The position numbers and the translations under genes were made by a program. This document shows, piece by piece, positions 35,333-43,692 of a stretch of 64,000 nt of DNA. Source of the stretch: Cyanobacteria bacterium UBA3301 (GTDB taxonomy: Bacteria; Cyanobacteriota; Vampirovibrionia; Gastranaerophilales; Gastranaerophilaceae); NCBI GenBank assembly GCA_002361485.1, contig DESZ01000024.1, forward strand, positions 1 to 64,000, written 5' to 3'. Within the stretch, counting starts at the first letter, position 1; each line of letters starts with the position of its first letter. The notes under the pieces are model-generated. The model did no database searches. It saw only the letters and a program-made list of their open reading frames with translations, and had not been told where the DNA came from.

Positions 35333-37558
35333 TTAATCAATTCTTTCTTTGTCAGGGTCTTCTATATCAATTACTTGGGCGTATTTTAAAACGGCAGGTT
35401 TTGATGATTTAGAAGCTTTTTGAGATGATTCAGTCGAAGATGTCGGTTTTGCAAATGCAACTTTTCTGTCATTGCCGTCTTGTTCGTCTGCGGTTTTACC
35501 CAGATGCTCAGGATTTTTTATAGTCATTTTGTTATAGTTTATAACTGTACCTTTAGGGTCAAACGCCATGTTAAATCCGAAATATGTCCTTTGCCTTTGG
35601 AAGTCGTACCCGAAAATAATTTTCAAATCATCAGGACCCAAAGATACCAAGAAAGCATTTTCTTGGAACATTTTTCCGTTTGGTGCATCATCAGACAAGT
35701 TCACATACCCTGACCAACCGACAGAAATATATTTATTCAATCTGAAAGCTTCCGTTAAACGTACACTCTGTTTACCATAACGATAAGCATCATAACGCGG
35801 CATAGGAGTTTGATCATCATAACCAGTTAAATAATAACTCAAATCCTGCATCCAATTTTTATATTGAATACGAATTCTCGGACCAATTCTTGCTATAAAT
35901 TGGGTATCACCGGTTCCGTATAAAGCGGCAGAACCCTGCATTACAACACTTGCATCAACCATTGCACGTTTTTGAATATTTTCGTATTTGTATAAGGATT
36001 GGTTAATTTCAGCCATATAACGCGTTCTTGTCGTTGACATATCATTCGGCTTTTTAAACTTTTCACCGTTAAAATTCCTGTCATCATCCTGCATTAAACC
36101 AAACCCGATTTTGTGACGGAAAGTTAAATCCAAACCTTCTGCTAAAAAGTTCTTCTTCTTATATGACTTATCATAATACAATTCAGCCATATATTTTGCC
36201 ATTCTTCCACCCAAAAACCATTCGTTTGAATAGGAATTTATACCATAGTGTAAATATAAGTTATCATCAAATTGTTGTTTACCTCTTAAGAAGAATATTT
36301 CATTTGAAGTACCGTAGCCAAATTCCGTACGGTTAAAAGTATTTACATATTTCAATAAACCACCGATTCCGAAATCTTTTTTATAATTTATGAACGGTAC
36401 AATTTTCACAACAGACCCGAACGGTCCGCCAAAAGCAAACCCTGGACCGGCAAACATACCCAGTTTACGCTTTGAACCAAATTCAGGATAATTTGCTTCA
36501 AAATATGTGTGTTTTTTATTTGTATAAGCTGTCAGACCAGGCCATTTTAAAAATCTTCTGTCTTTATGGTAAGCCCTAATATTTTTCAACTTAATCATAT
36601 CGTGGTTTCTGCGAGCATCAATATAAATTGAATCTATATCAACCCTTAAATTATTACCTTCAGGGTTACCAAAGAATAACGATTCCGCTTCTGGATCCAC
36701 AATCATATCCTCAAAACGAGGACCTACCATTCTTGAAGCAATTCTTGAAACTGAAGATTTATCCGAATAAAAAGTACCCTTATCTAAAATCAAAAGCCCG
36801 TCTTTTTGAACACCCTTTTCAGCTTTCATCTTCATTGCGGAATTACCCGACATCAAATTATCCATTAACATTGATTCTTCATTCATGTTAATCTCAACAT
36901 AATCTGATTTCATCGGCTTGCCGTCTCGTGTTATAACTACATTGCCAATTCCTTTCAATATATTTGAGTCATCATTATAAGTCATTGTATCTGCAACTAT
37001 TTTCGTATTTTGAGGCGGTAAATACAAAACAGGAGAGCCTGTTGAAATTATATCACCCGTTTCTTCGTCAAATGATATATTTTCAGAATCAAGCATTAAT
37101 TGTTTTTCGGTTTCTTCAGCATTGATTCCGCCTTCTAAGGATAAATCAGCATCAGGCAATATAGATGATGTTGCATTTTCAATTGTATCTTCCAAATCAG
37201 TTTTAATATCACTTTGAACCGGCTGTTCTTCCGTATTTTTCTTTTTAGCCCAGAATTTCCACCGTGGTGATGCAGAAGTTTTCACATCTTTTTCTTTAGA
37301 AGAAGCCTCAATATACTTATTGGTCAACCTTAACCTTATCTGCTTAAATAACGGCATACTATACGGGTCAATAGATTGAAATTCTCTGTCATCATTGTAT
37401 TCATCCGAAGTATCCTCTACATCATGCGCTATATCTTCAAGATGGGAACGGAAAACAATATCTTCCGGATCCATGACTTCAGCTTGGGTAAAATCTTGAC
37501 AATACCCTGCTTGCGTCAAAGATAAAATTAATGCAACTAAAATTAACTGTTTTTTCAA
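35333..37558 (-). CDS. LptD-like LPS-assembly outer-membrane protein
   Basis: The 741 residues begin with a signal peptide (LVALILSLTQAGYCQ), then an acidic linker, an OstA/LptA-like beta-jellyroll near residue 180-260 (VADTMTYNDDSNILKGIGNVVITRDGKPMKSDYVEIN), then a long region of alternating aromatic/polar residues typical of an outer-membrane beta-barrel (about 330-670). A Ser/Lys-rich tail of about 60 residues follows the last strand, unusual because barrels normally end with the terminal strand. LptD inserts LPS in the outer leaflet. The start is a TTG with an AAGGA Shine-Dalgarno. Neighbouring lpxI and lpxB support the role. Confidence 0.8.
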   Translation of the reverse strand: MKKQLILVALILSLTQAGYCQDFTQAEVMDPEDIVFRSHLEDIAHDVEDTSDEYNDDREFQSIDPYSMPLFKQIRLRLTNKYIEASSKEKDVKTSASPRWKFWAKKKNTEEQPVQSDIKTDLEDTIENATSSILPDADLSLEGGINAEETEKQLMLDSENISFDEETGDIISTGSPVLYLPPQNTKIVADTMTYNDDSNILKGIGNVVITRDGKPMKSDYVEINMNEESMLMDNLMSGNSAMKMKAEKGVQKDGLLILDKGTFYSDKSSVSRIASRMVGPRFEDMIVDPEAESLFFGNPEGNNLRVDIDSIYIDARRNHDMIKLKNIRAYHKDRRFLKWPGLTAYTNKKHTYFEANYPEFGSKRKLGMFAGPGFAFGGPFGSVVKIVPFINYKKDFGIGGLLKYVNTFNRTEFGYGTSNEIFFLRGKQQFDDNLYLHYGINSYSNEWFLGGRMAKYMAELYYDKSYKKKNFLAEGLDLTFRHKIGFGLMQDDDRNFNGEKFKKPNDMSTTRTRYMAEINQSLYKYENIQKRAMVDASVVMQGSAALYGTGDTQFIARIGPRIRIQYKNWMQDLSYYLTGYDDQTPMPRYDAYRYGKQSVRLTEAFRLNKYISVGWSGYVNLSDDAPNGKMFQENAFLVSLGPDDLKIIFGYDFQRQRTYFGFNMAFDPKGTVINYNKMTIKNPEHLGKTADEQDGNDRKVAFAKPTSSTESSQKASKSSKPAVLKYAQVIDIEDPDKERID

Positions 37559-37578
37559 TTATTTATTCCTTATATTAT

Positions 37579-38748
37579 TTATATGTAGCTTAACGGATTT
37601 ACAGGTTTTCCGTTTACACGGACCTCGAAGTGGCAATGAGGTCCGGTACTGTAACCGGTAGACCCTTCTTTCCCGACGGTTTGACCCTTTTTGACAAATT
37701 GACCGTTACCGACAAGAATTGTAGACATGTGTGCATACAATGTTGTTATCGGTTTTCCGTTGATAACACCGTGGTCTAAAATTACAACTTTTCCATATCC
37801 GCCGTACCAACCGGAGTATATAACTTTACCGTCATTTGAAGCCTTGATAGCTCCGCCGTTCGGTCCGCCTATATCAATACCTGAATGGAAAATTCTTGTT
37901 TTAAATATCGGGTGAATCCTATACCCAAACGGAGAAGTAATAGGCCCGGATATTGGTCTGATGAATCCGGCTGACGAGACCTTTACCTGCTGAGAGCCAG
38001 ACTGAGAACTTTTCTTAGCTAAACTGGCAATCATATTTTGAATACTTGCTGATTGCCTTGCCAATTCTTCTTCCATTTTTTCGTAATAGTTTTTATCTTT
38101 ATTCAAACGTTCAATCATATTTTTATTTGATTGAATAGAGTTTTGAATAGTAACCCTTTGATAATTGATATCTCTTATTGAAGCTTCAATCATGCGTTTT
38201 TGATTTTCAACCTGCGCTTTTAATCTTGCAATTTCGTCAGCTCTGGCTTTTAGAGCTTTCATACGCTGATAATCTTTTTCTATTACAATTTTCTCAAAAT
38301 GAACAATATCCAAAAGAGAATTTACATCTTGAGCAGACAAAATTAACTCAAACATTCCAAAACGCTGATGTTTAAACACATCACGTATTCTTGATTTCAT
38401 TTCTGCATCAGTACGTCTAAAATCTTCTATCGCAGCATTTAAATTGCGTTCCATACTTATCAAATTTGCAGACAAATTATTATATCTTACTGTATTTGCC
38501 TGTAATTTTTCATGCGCAGCCTCTAAGCGTTGTTGATTTGCGCTTAACTTATTTCGTTCATACCGCAGACGCAAATCCGCTTGTTTTTTCTTTTGTTGTA
38601 TTTGGTTACGTTTTCTGTTAGTTTGATTCAACTGCTGATTTAGTGATGCCGCTGTCGGTGCAGCATAACATGAGGGAACGTTATTCCATACTATTCCCGC
38701 AAATATCCAGCATATTAAAATGTATACAACAGTATTTCTTATTCGCAT
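37579..38748 (-). CDS. EnvC/NlpD-type M23 peptidase with long coiled coil
   Basis: The 389 residues comprise an N-terminal signal/anchor segment, a coiled coil of about 220 residues (QQLNQTNRKRNQIQQKKKQ onward) and a C-terminal LytM/M23 domain with SPFGYRIHPIF, FHSGIDIGGPNGG, LDHG and GPHCHFEVRVNGKPVNPLSYI. The zinc ligands His and Asp of HSGID and the final HCHFE His are present, so this is likely an active endopeptidase, although coiled-coil M23 proteins can also be amidase activators. The ATG at 38748 is preferred to a TTG at 38760. It sits 17 bp after a 36-residue membrane peptide gene. Confidence 0.92.
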   Translation of the reverse strand: MRIRNTVVYILICWIFAGIVWNNVPSCYAAPTAASLNQQLNQTNRKRNQIQQKKKQADLRLRYERNKLSANQQRLEAAHEKLQANTVRYNNLSANLISMERNLNAAIEDFRRTDAEMKSRIRDVFKHQRFGMFELILSAQDVNSLLDIVHFEKIVIEKDYQRMKALKARADEIARLKAQVENQKRMIEASIRDINYQRVTIQNSIQSNKNMIERLNKDKNYYEKMEEELARQSASIQNMIASLAKKSSQSGSQQVKVSSAGFIRPISGPITSPFGYRIHPIFKTRIFHSGIDIGGPNGGAIKASNDGKVIYSGWYGGYGKVVILDHGVINGKPITTLYAHMSTILVGNGQFVKKGQTVGKEGSTGYSTGPHCHFEVRVNGKPVNPLSYI

Positions 38749-38765
38749 ATATATAAACAATTAAA

Positions 38766-38876
38766 CTAATTACCAAAAGCCAATAAAGGCAATATCATCG
38801 GTATAAACATAAACCCTAAAAATGTTATTGCAATAATTACTATTATAGCTTTTTGGTGGTTTCTGAAAAATTCCAT
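38766..38876 (-). CDS. Small (36-residue) single-pass membrane peptide
   Basis: The frame reads MEFFRNHQKAIIVIIAITFL followed by GFMFIPMILPLLAFGN: a short charged N-terminus and one hydrophobic helix. A strong GGGGAGA Shine-Dalgarno lies 5 nt before the ATG, and the stop is 17 bp before the M23 gene on the same strand, so it is probably the first gene of the envelope operon. There are no homologues I recognise. Function is unknown; a small regulator or partner of the M23/LptD module is a guess. Confidence 0.55.
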   Translation of the reverse strand: MEFFRNHQKAIIVIIAITFLGFMFIPMILPLLAFGN

Positions 38877-38941
38877 AATTTCTCCCCTTACACTATTATA
38901 TCATACTATTAAAATAAAGTTTGTGCAAGAAAAAAATGTAG

Positions 38942-38956
38942 GAATAATTTGTGCAT
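38942..38956. repeat. Left direct repeat flanking element B
   Basis: GAATAATTTGTGCAT here matches GAATAATTTGCGCAT at 39408-39422 in 14 of 15 positions, in the same orientation. The flank upstream (TAG versus TAC) is also similar. The two copies bracket hairpin element B. Confidence 0.6.
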
Positions 38957-38970
38957 ATAAATTTTAATTG

Positions 38971-39370
38971 TTTGCTTATTCTTTCTCTTTTGTTGCGAGC
39001 AAAAGAGAAAGAATAAGCAAAGAAAGAGAAAAAACGCAGTTTCATAGCAATGCCTTCGGCATCGCAACAGACCGCTTACGCGGTAACACGTGTTTTTGCC
39101 TAAAATAGGCAAAAACCAATCACCGCGGCTAAAACAACGCCGCGCATTTGAAAAATGTCACGCTTTAAGTGAAACACCATATCATTTATCCCACCCCCTC
39201 GCTCTCCGCGAAGTGAACAATAATTGTTATGCGAGAAAACTTCAAAAACGGACTTGTTTGAGCAATAGCGAGTTGTCCGTTTTGTATTCGAGCATTACAG
39301 ATTATTAGTGAACGGAGCGATGGGCAGGAGTTTCTTTGCTCCACGTTTCTTTGCGGTCAAAGAAATGTGG
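38971..39370 (-). repeat. Element B: chain of hairpins homologous to element A
   Basis: Perfect stems: 38971-38992/39000-39021 (22 bp, 7-nt loop), 39050-39054/39058-39062, 39071-39075/39080-39084, 39092-39102/39106-39116 (11 bp), 39124-39129/39139-39144 and 39245-39253/39275-39283 (9 bp, 21-nt loop); 39341-39353/39358-39370 pairs with one G-T. On the minus strand the order and loops follow element A: first loop after a TTTCTTTG stem, the AACTCGCT...GCTCAAACAA loop, a GTTGTTTTA-type loop and a last loop with TCGCAA. Stem sequences differ from A but remain paired. No convincing gene lies in 38877-39452. Confidence 0.75.
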
Positions 39371-39388
39371 AATGTATATTTGTATCAG

Positions 39389-39422
39389 ATGCGCAAATTA
39401 TTCCTACGAATAATTTGCGCAT
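39389..39422. repeat. 15-bp inverted repeat at the edge of element B
   Basis: ATGCGCAAATTATTC (39389-39403) and its exact complement (39408-39422) are separated by CTAC. The right arm is also the right direct repeat of element B and holds the candidate alr -35 box. Confidence 0.75.
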
Positions 39423-39443
39423 GGCGAAATTTTGTCATATACT
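39415..39443 (+). promoter_or_regulatory. Candidate promoter of alr
   Basis: TTGCGC (39415-39420), a 17-nt spacer and TATACT (39438-39443). The transcript would start about 2-3 nt before the ATG at 39453. The -35 lies in the inverted repeat at the edge of element B. Confidence 0.4.
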
Positions 39444-39452
39444 TAATTCGGT

Positions 39453-40577
39453 ATGAAAAACACAAGACAAACAAATATAAATATTCATAGGGATTCGTGG
39501 GTAGAAGTTAACATATCAAACCTTGAGCACAACATAAGAGAGATAAAAAAGAATGTGCCAAAAGGTGTAAAACTGCTTGGCGTAGTAAAAGCGGATGCCT
39601 ATGGTCATGGCGCGGTTATGCTTGCACCTACCATACTTGCAAGCGGAGTTGATATGCTTGGCGTTGCCTCAATTGATGAAGGCGTTGATTTAAGACAGGC
39701 CAAAATAGATTGCGAAATTCTTGTATTGGGCGCAGTTCCTGTTTGGGCGGTAGAAAGTGCGGTTCGTAATGATATAAGCATTTCAATATTTTCGCAAGAA
39801 CACTTAAAAGCATGTGAAGATGCATATAACAGAACAGGCATCAAGCCAAAAGTTCACATAAAGCTTGATACGGGTATGAACAGAATCGGTGTCAGAGCAG
39901 ATGAAGCCGTTGAATATATTAAAAAAGTTCAAACTTTACCTTATATTGATTTGAAAGGCATTTTTACACATCTTGCTTCAGCCGAAGAACTTGATAAAAC
40001 TCAAGAGCAATTCAAAAAATGGGATTCTGTTATAGATAATATAAACACTGACGGACTTTTATTACATATTCTGAATACTGCAGGAACAATTTGCTATGAC
40101 AAACCAAATTCAAACATGCGCAGAATAGGGATTTCATTATACGGTTTATATCCTGATTTTCCTCCGAATGTCGAATTTAAAAAACCTGATTTAAAACAAT
40201 TGATTTCACTAAAGGGCAGAATTGTAAATATTCATACCGCTAAAAACGGAGAAGGCGTAAGTTATTGCCATACATATATTTCTGATGGTGAACGAAAAAT
40301 TGCAACCGTGCCTTTAGGATATGCTGACGGAATTCCGCGCCTTTTGTCAAATAAAATATCAGGGATATTAAACGGTATTGAAGTTCCGCAAATCGGTAAT
40401 ATCACAATGGATCAAATGATGTTTGATATAACGGGAGTTGATGCAAATGTCGGAGATGTCATTACATTGTTAAGCGAAGAAAAATCTATTGATGAATGGG
40501 CAAGAATATTAAATACCATAAATTATGAATTAACTTGCCGTTTAAAAGTAAGACTACCGCGAGTTTATACAAGATAG
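39453..40577 (+). CDS. alr: Alanine racemase
   Basis: Alr is the PLP enzyme that makes D-alanine for peptidoglycan. The 374 residues have the PLP-lysine motif VVKADAYGHGAVML near residue 44, VHIKLDTGMNRIGVRA near 134, THLASAEELDK, LNTAGTICY, RIGISLYGLYP, the catalytic-Tyr region GVSYCHTYI, TVPLGYADGIPRLLSN and GNITMDQMMFDITG. Length is typical. The start ATG follows element B and a candidate TATACT -10 box with no Shine-Dalgarno. Confidence 0.97.
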   Translation: MKNTRQTNINIHRDSWVEVNISNLEHNIREIKKNVPKGVKLLGVVKADAYGHGAVMLAPTILASGVDMLGVASIDEGVDLRQAKIDCEILVLGAVPVWAVESAVRNDISISIFSQEHLKACEDAYNRTGIKPKVHIKLDTGMNRIGVRADEAVEYIKKVQTLPYIDLKGIFTHLASAEELDKTQEQFKKWDSVIDNINTDGLLLHILNTAGTICYDKPNSNMRRIGISLYGLYPDFPPNVEFKKPDLKQLISLKGRIVNIHTAKNGEGVSYCHTYISDGERKIATVPLGYADGIPRLLSNKISGILNGIEVPQIGNITMDQMMFDITGVDANVGDVITLLSEEKSIDEWARILNTINYELTCRLKVRLPRVYTR

Positions 40578-40623
40578 TTTTTCTCTTACCGCGAATTGGT
40601 GAGGTTAGATAGAGGAGTATTAT

Positions 40624-41877
40624 ATGGAAAACAAATTTGATATAGGGATAGTAGGATGCGGACCCGCAGGATATACGGCAGCTTTACATGCGGCATCTTT
40701 GGGAAAATCTGTTGTAATCTTTGAAAAAGATTTCGTTGGAGGAGTTTGTTTAAATAAAGGCTGTATCCCAACAAAATCAATTATTCATTCTTCTGAAGTT
40801 TACAAACAAACAAAAAATTGCGAAGAATTTGGAATCAGCGCGGAAAATATAAATCTTGATTTTTCAAAAGTCGTTGAACGCAAAAATAAAACAGTAGAAA
40901 TATTGAGAAAAGGTTTAACTCTGGCATTTAAAAATGCTAAAATTACTGTTGTAAATTCACAAGCAAAAATTATCAATAAAAATCTTATACAATCAAACAA
41001 AGAAGAATATATTTGTGAAAAAATTATTTGCGCAACCGGTTCAGAACCAAAAGTTGTCAAAGGTTTGGAATTTGATCACAAATTTTTGTTATCTTCAGAT
41101 GATATATTAAATCTTGAAAAATTACCAAAAAGTATTTTAATTATCGGTTCAGGCGCAATAGGAATTGAATGGGCAAGAATATTTAACAATTTCGGTGTAG
41201 ATGTCTGCGTTGTAGAATTAGCCCCAAATCTTTTACCATTAGCTGATATTGATATCTCAAAAAGATTAGAACGAAGTTTTAAAACCAATAAAATAAAATT
41301 TTATACCCAAACTACCGTAACATCAATAAATAATCAAAAAGTAACACTATCAAACGGGGAAGAATTAACACCTGAAATTGTTTTAGTCGCAATAGGCAGA
41401 ACTCCAAGCAAAGAAGACAGAATAGAAGGTGTTTCATATCTTGGGGATGTTTCAGGCGAAATTCAGCTGGCACATTACGCAATAAAACAGGCAATAAAAG
41501 AAATTGATAATATAGAATTCAGAAAAGATTTGACTCCTTCCGTTGTTTACGGAACGCCTGAAATAGCGTGGGTAGGCAAACGCGAGCAGGATTTGGAGGG
41601 GCTGGAATATGATAAATCCACTGTGCTGATATCATCATTAGGCAAAGCGCATTGCGACTCACAAACAGACGGAATAATAAAATTATTAATACAACAAAAT
41701 AAAATCGTCGGCGCTCATATTATGTCTAATGAAGCTTCCTCTTTAATTCAACAGTTGACAATCGCTATTCAAAATAATATCGGCATTGATGAACTTAAAA
41801 AAGTATGCTATGCACATCCGACATACTCTGAAGGAATATTTGAAGCATTGTTTAAAATACAGAATATTAAAAAATAA
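40624..41877 (+). CDS. lpd: Dihydrolipoyl dehydrogenase-like flavoprotein (shortened)
   Basis: The 417 residues have FAD-binding GCGPAGYTAALHAASLG, the redox pair GGVCLNKGCIPTKS, ATGSEP, NAD-binding IIGSGAIGIEWARIFNNFG, and the C-terminal HPTYSEGIFEALF with the catalytic His-Glu. Usual Lpd is about 460-470 residues. About 25 residues are missing between VAIGRTPSKEDRIEGV and the second FAD motif (LGDVSGEIQLAHYA), where the family has a strand-helix-strand before the AIGDV sequence. Catalytic residues remain, so it may be active. No 2-oxoacid dehydrogenase or glycine-cleavage genes are adjacent. A GAGGAG Shine-Dalgarno precedes the ATG. Confidence 0.88.
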   Translation: MENKFDIGIVGCGPAGYTAALHAASLGKSVVIFEKDFVGGVCLNKGCIPTKSIIHSSEVYKQTKNCEEFGISAENINLDFSKVVERKNKTVEILRKGLTLAFKNAKITVVNSQAKIINKNLIQSNKEEYICEKIICATGSEPKVVKGLEFDHKFLLSSDDILNLEKLPKSILIIGSGAIGIEWARIFNNFGVDVCVVELAPNLLPLADIDISKRLERSFKTNKIKFYTQTTVTSINNQKVTLSNGEELTPEIVLVAIGRTPSKEDRIEGVSYLGDVSGEIQLAHYAIKQAIKEIDNIEFRKDLTPSVVYGTPEIAWVGKREQDLEGLEYDKSTVLISSLGKAHCDSQTDGIIKLLIQQNKIVGAHIMSNEASSLIQQLTIAIQNNIGIDELKKVCYAHPTYSEGIFEALFKIQNIKK

Positions 41878-41887
41878 TAAATTTTCC

Positions 41888-41915
41888 TTGTTATCTATAC
41901 TTGAGGTCTTATAAT
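41888..41915 (+). promoter_or_regulatory. Promoter of grpE-dnaJ
   Basis: TTGTTA (41888-41893), a 16-nt spacer and TATAAT (41910-41915), 30 nt upstream of the ATG of grpE. No CIRCE (HrcA) inverted repeat is visible. Confidence 0.55.
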
Positions 41916-41945
41916 ATAGATATATTATAAGAGGGGATAAATATT

Positions 41946-42515
41946 ATGTCTGAAAACAATTCTAATCCATTCAAAAATGAAGATGTTGTCACAGAAGATG
42001 ATGTAGTAAAGACAAAAGAAGAAGAAACATCCGCACAAGAAACTTCAGAAGCCGAAGCGGCTGATGAATTGACACAACTTCAAAAAAAATATGACGAATT
42101 AAATAATCAATATGTGCGTTTAGCTGCAGATTTTGATAATTACAGAAAACGCCAAGCACAAGAACGGGAAAGTCTGATAAATTACGGAACAGAAAATGCA
42201 TTAACAAAACTTATTGAGGTCTTAGACAATTTTGAGCGTGCACAAAAATCATTAGAAGGTGTCGAAGATATCTCAAAAATCAAAGAAAGCTTTGATGTAT
42301 TACAAAAACAGACTTATGAAGCATTAACAAAGATGGGCTTAGAAGAAATAAAAGCTGTCGGTGAAGAATTTGACCCGAATTTTCACGAAGCGGTAATGCA
42401 AACCCCAACATCAGAACACCCTGAACATACTGTTATAGCCGATTTAAGAAAAGGATACAAATTGGGTGACAAAGTATTAAGACCGACAATGGTAAATGTT
42501 GCCGCAGCCGAATAA
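41946..42515 (+). CDS. grpE: Nucleotide exchange factor GrpE
   Basis: GrpE releases ADP from DnaK. The 189 residues show an acidic disordered N-terminus (about 1-50), a long helix (LQKKYDELNNQYVRLAADFDNYRKRQAQERE near 45-78) and the C-terminal beta domain with GLEEIKAVGEEFDPNFHEAVMQ and VIADLRKGYKLGDKVLRPTMVNVA, all diagnostic. Its promoter is at 41888-41915 and dnaJ follows after 42 bp. dnaK and hrcA are not in this cluster. Confidence 0.97.
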   Translation: MSENNSNPFKNEDVVTEDDVVKTKEEETSAQETSEAEAADELTQLQKKYDELNNQYVRLAADFDNYRKRQAQERESLINYGTENALTKLIEVLDNFERAQKSLEGVEDISKIKESFDVLQKQTYEALTKMGLEEIKAVGEEFDPNFHEAVMQTPTSEHPEHTVIADLRKGYKLGDKVLRPTMVNVAAAE

Positions 42516-42557
42516 TTGTAGTATATATATAAATAGTTAGGGATAAATTAAGAGATA

Positions 42558-43691
42558 ATGGCAGATTATTATGAAATATTGGGAGTATCAAAAGATGCTT
42601 CAAAAGACGAGATAAAATCGGCTTTCAGAAGAAAAGCCAGAGAGTTGCATCCGGATGTTAACAAAGCCCCTGATGCCGAAGAAAAATTTAAAGAACTCGG
42701 TAAAGCCTATGAAACTTTATCTGATGATAACAAAAGAGCAACTTATGACAGATACGGTGAAGACGGGTTGAAAAATGCCGGCTTTGACACAGGCGGCCCG
42801 TTCGCCGGCGGATTTGGCGATTTGAATGATATCTTTGAATCATTCTTTGGCGGATTCGGAGGTTTCGGTTTCGGCGGAGGCGCACAAGACCCGAATGCAC
42901 CTCAACGCGGTGATGATTTAAGATATGATGTTAAAATAAAATTTGAAGAAGCCGCGTTCGGGTTAAATAAAGAAATTGCCTATGAGCATTTAGAAATATG
43001 TCCTGATTGCCATGGAACAGGGGCGCAAGCAGGAACTGCAAAAAAAACATGCCCGCAATGTAAAGGTGCAGGTCAAATTCAACATGTTACAAGAACTCCT
43101 TTGGGTAGTTTTTCACAAATTTCAGTTTGCCCTCACTGTCATGGTACAGGACAAGTTATTGACAAACCTTGTCAAACCTGTTCAGGCGAAGGCAGAATTG
43201 CAAAAGAGCACAAAATTGAAATCAAAATTCCTGCAGGTGTTGATAATATGTCCAAAATGAGAATTGGCTCGGAAGGTGATTGCGGTATAAACGGCGGTCC
43301 TAACGGGGATTTGTTTGTAGTTATACATGTTGCACCGTCACCTGATTTCAAACGCGACGGGATTAATGTCTTTTCCGAGTTGGAAATATCACCGGCTCAA
43401 GCAGTTATGGGCGATAATGTTACTATTAAAACACTTGACGGAGATAAAAAAATTCAAATTCCGCAAGGTTCTCAACATGGTAGTATTGTCAAAATAAAAG
43501 GTGCAGGTATTCCTGTTTTGTCAAGACCTTCACAAAGAGGCGATCATGTAGTAGTATTAAATGTAAGGATTCCTGTAAGATTGTCTGAAGAAGAAAGAAA
43601 TTTATACCAGAAGCTATATGAAATTCAGACAGGCAGAGAAGCCAAAAATCAACAAACTATTATGTCAAAAGTTAAAGGAGTTTTTAAGTAG
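42558..43691 (+). CDS. dnaJ: Chaperone protein DnaJ
   Basis: DnaJ delivers substrates to DnaK and stimulates its ATPase. The 377 residues have the complete type I layout: J domain with HPDVNK near residue 33, a Gly/Phe-rich linker (FGGFGGFGFGGG near 100-112), four CxxCxGxG zinc-finger repeats (CPDCHGTG, CPQCKGAG, CPHCHGTG, CQTCSGEG) and the C-terminal substrate-binding domains. Its end carries the Shine-Dalgarno of the next gene, suggesting co-transcription with the propeller protein. Confidence 0.98.
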   Translation: MADYYEILGVSKDASKDEIKSAFRRKARELHPDVNKAPDAEEKFKELGKAYETLSDDNKRATYDRYGEDGLKNAGFDTGGPFAGGFGDLNDIFESFFGGFGGFGFGGGAQDPNAPQRGDDLRYDVKIKFEEAAFGLNKEIAYEHLEICPDCHGTGAQAGTAKKTCPQCKGAGQIQHVTRTPLGSFSQISVCPHCHGTGQVIDKPCQTCSGEGRIAKEHKIEIKIPAGVDNMSKMRIGSEGDCGINGGPNGDLFVVIHVAPSPDFKRDGINVFSELEISPAQAVMGDNVTIKTLDGDKKIQIPQGSQHGSIVKIKGAGIPVLSRPSQRGDHVVVLNVRIPVRLSEEERNLYQKLYEIQTGREAKNQQTIMSKVKGVFK

Positions 43692-43692
43692 T

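Noticed and set aside
41881..41945. CIRCE-type heat-shock operator before grpE
   Set aside because: No TTAGCACTC-N9-GAGTGCTAA-like repeat is present; only a standard promoter is visible.
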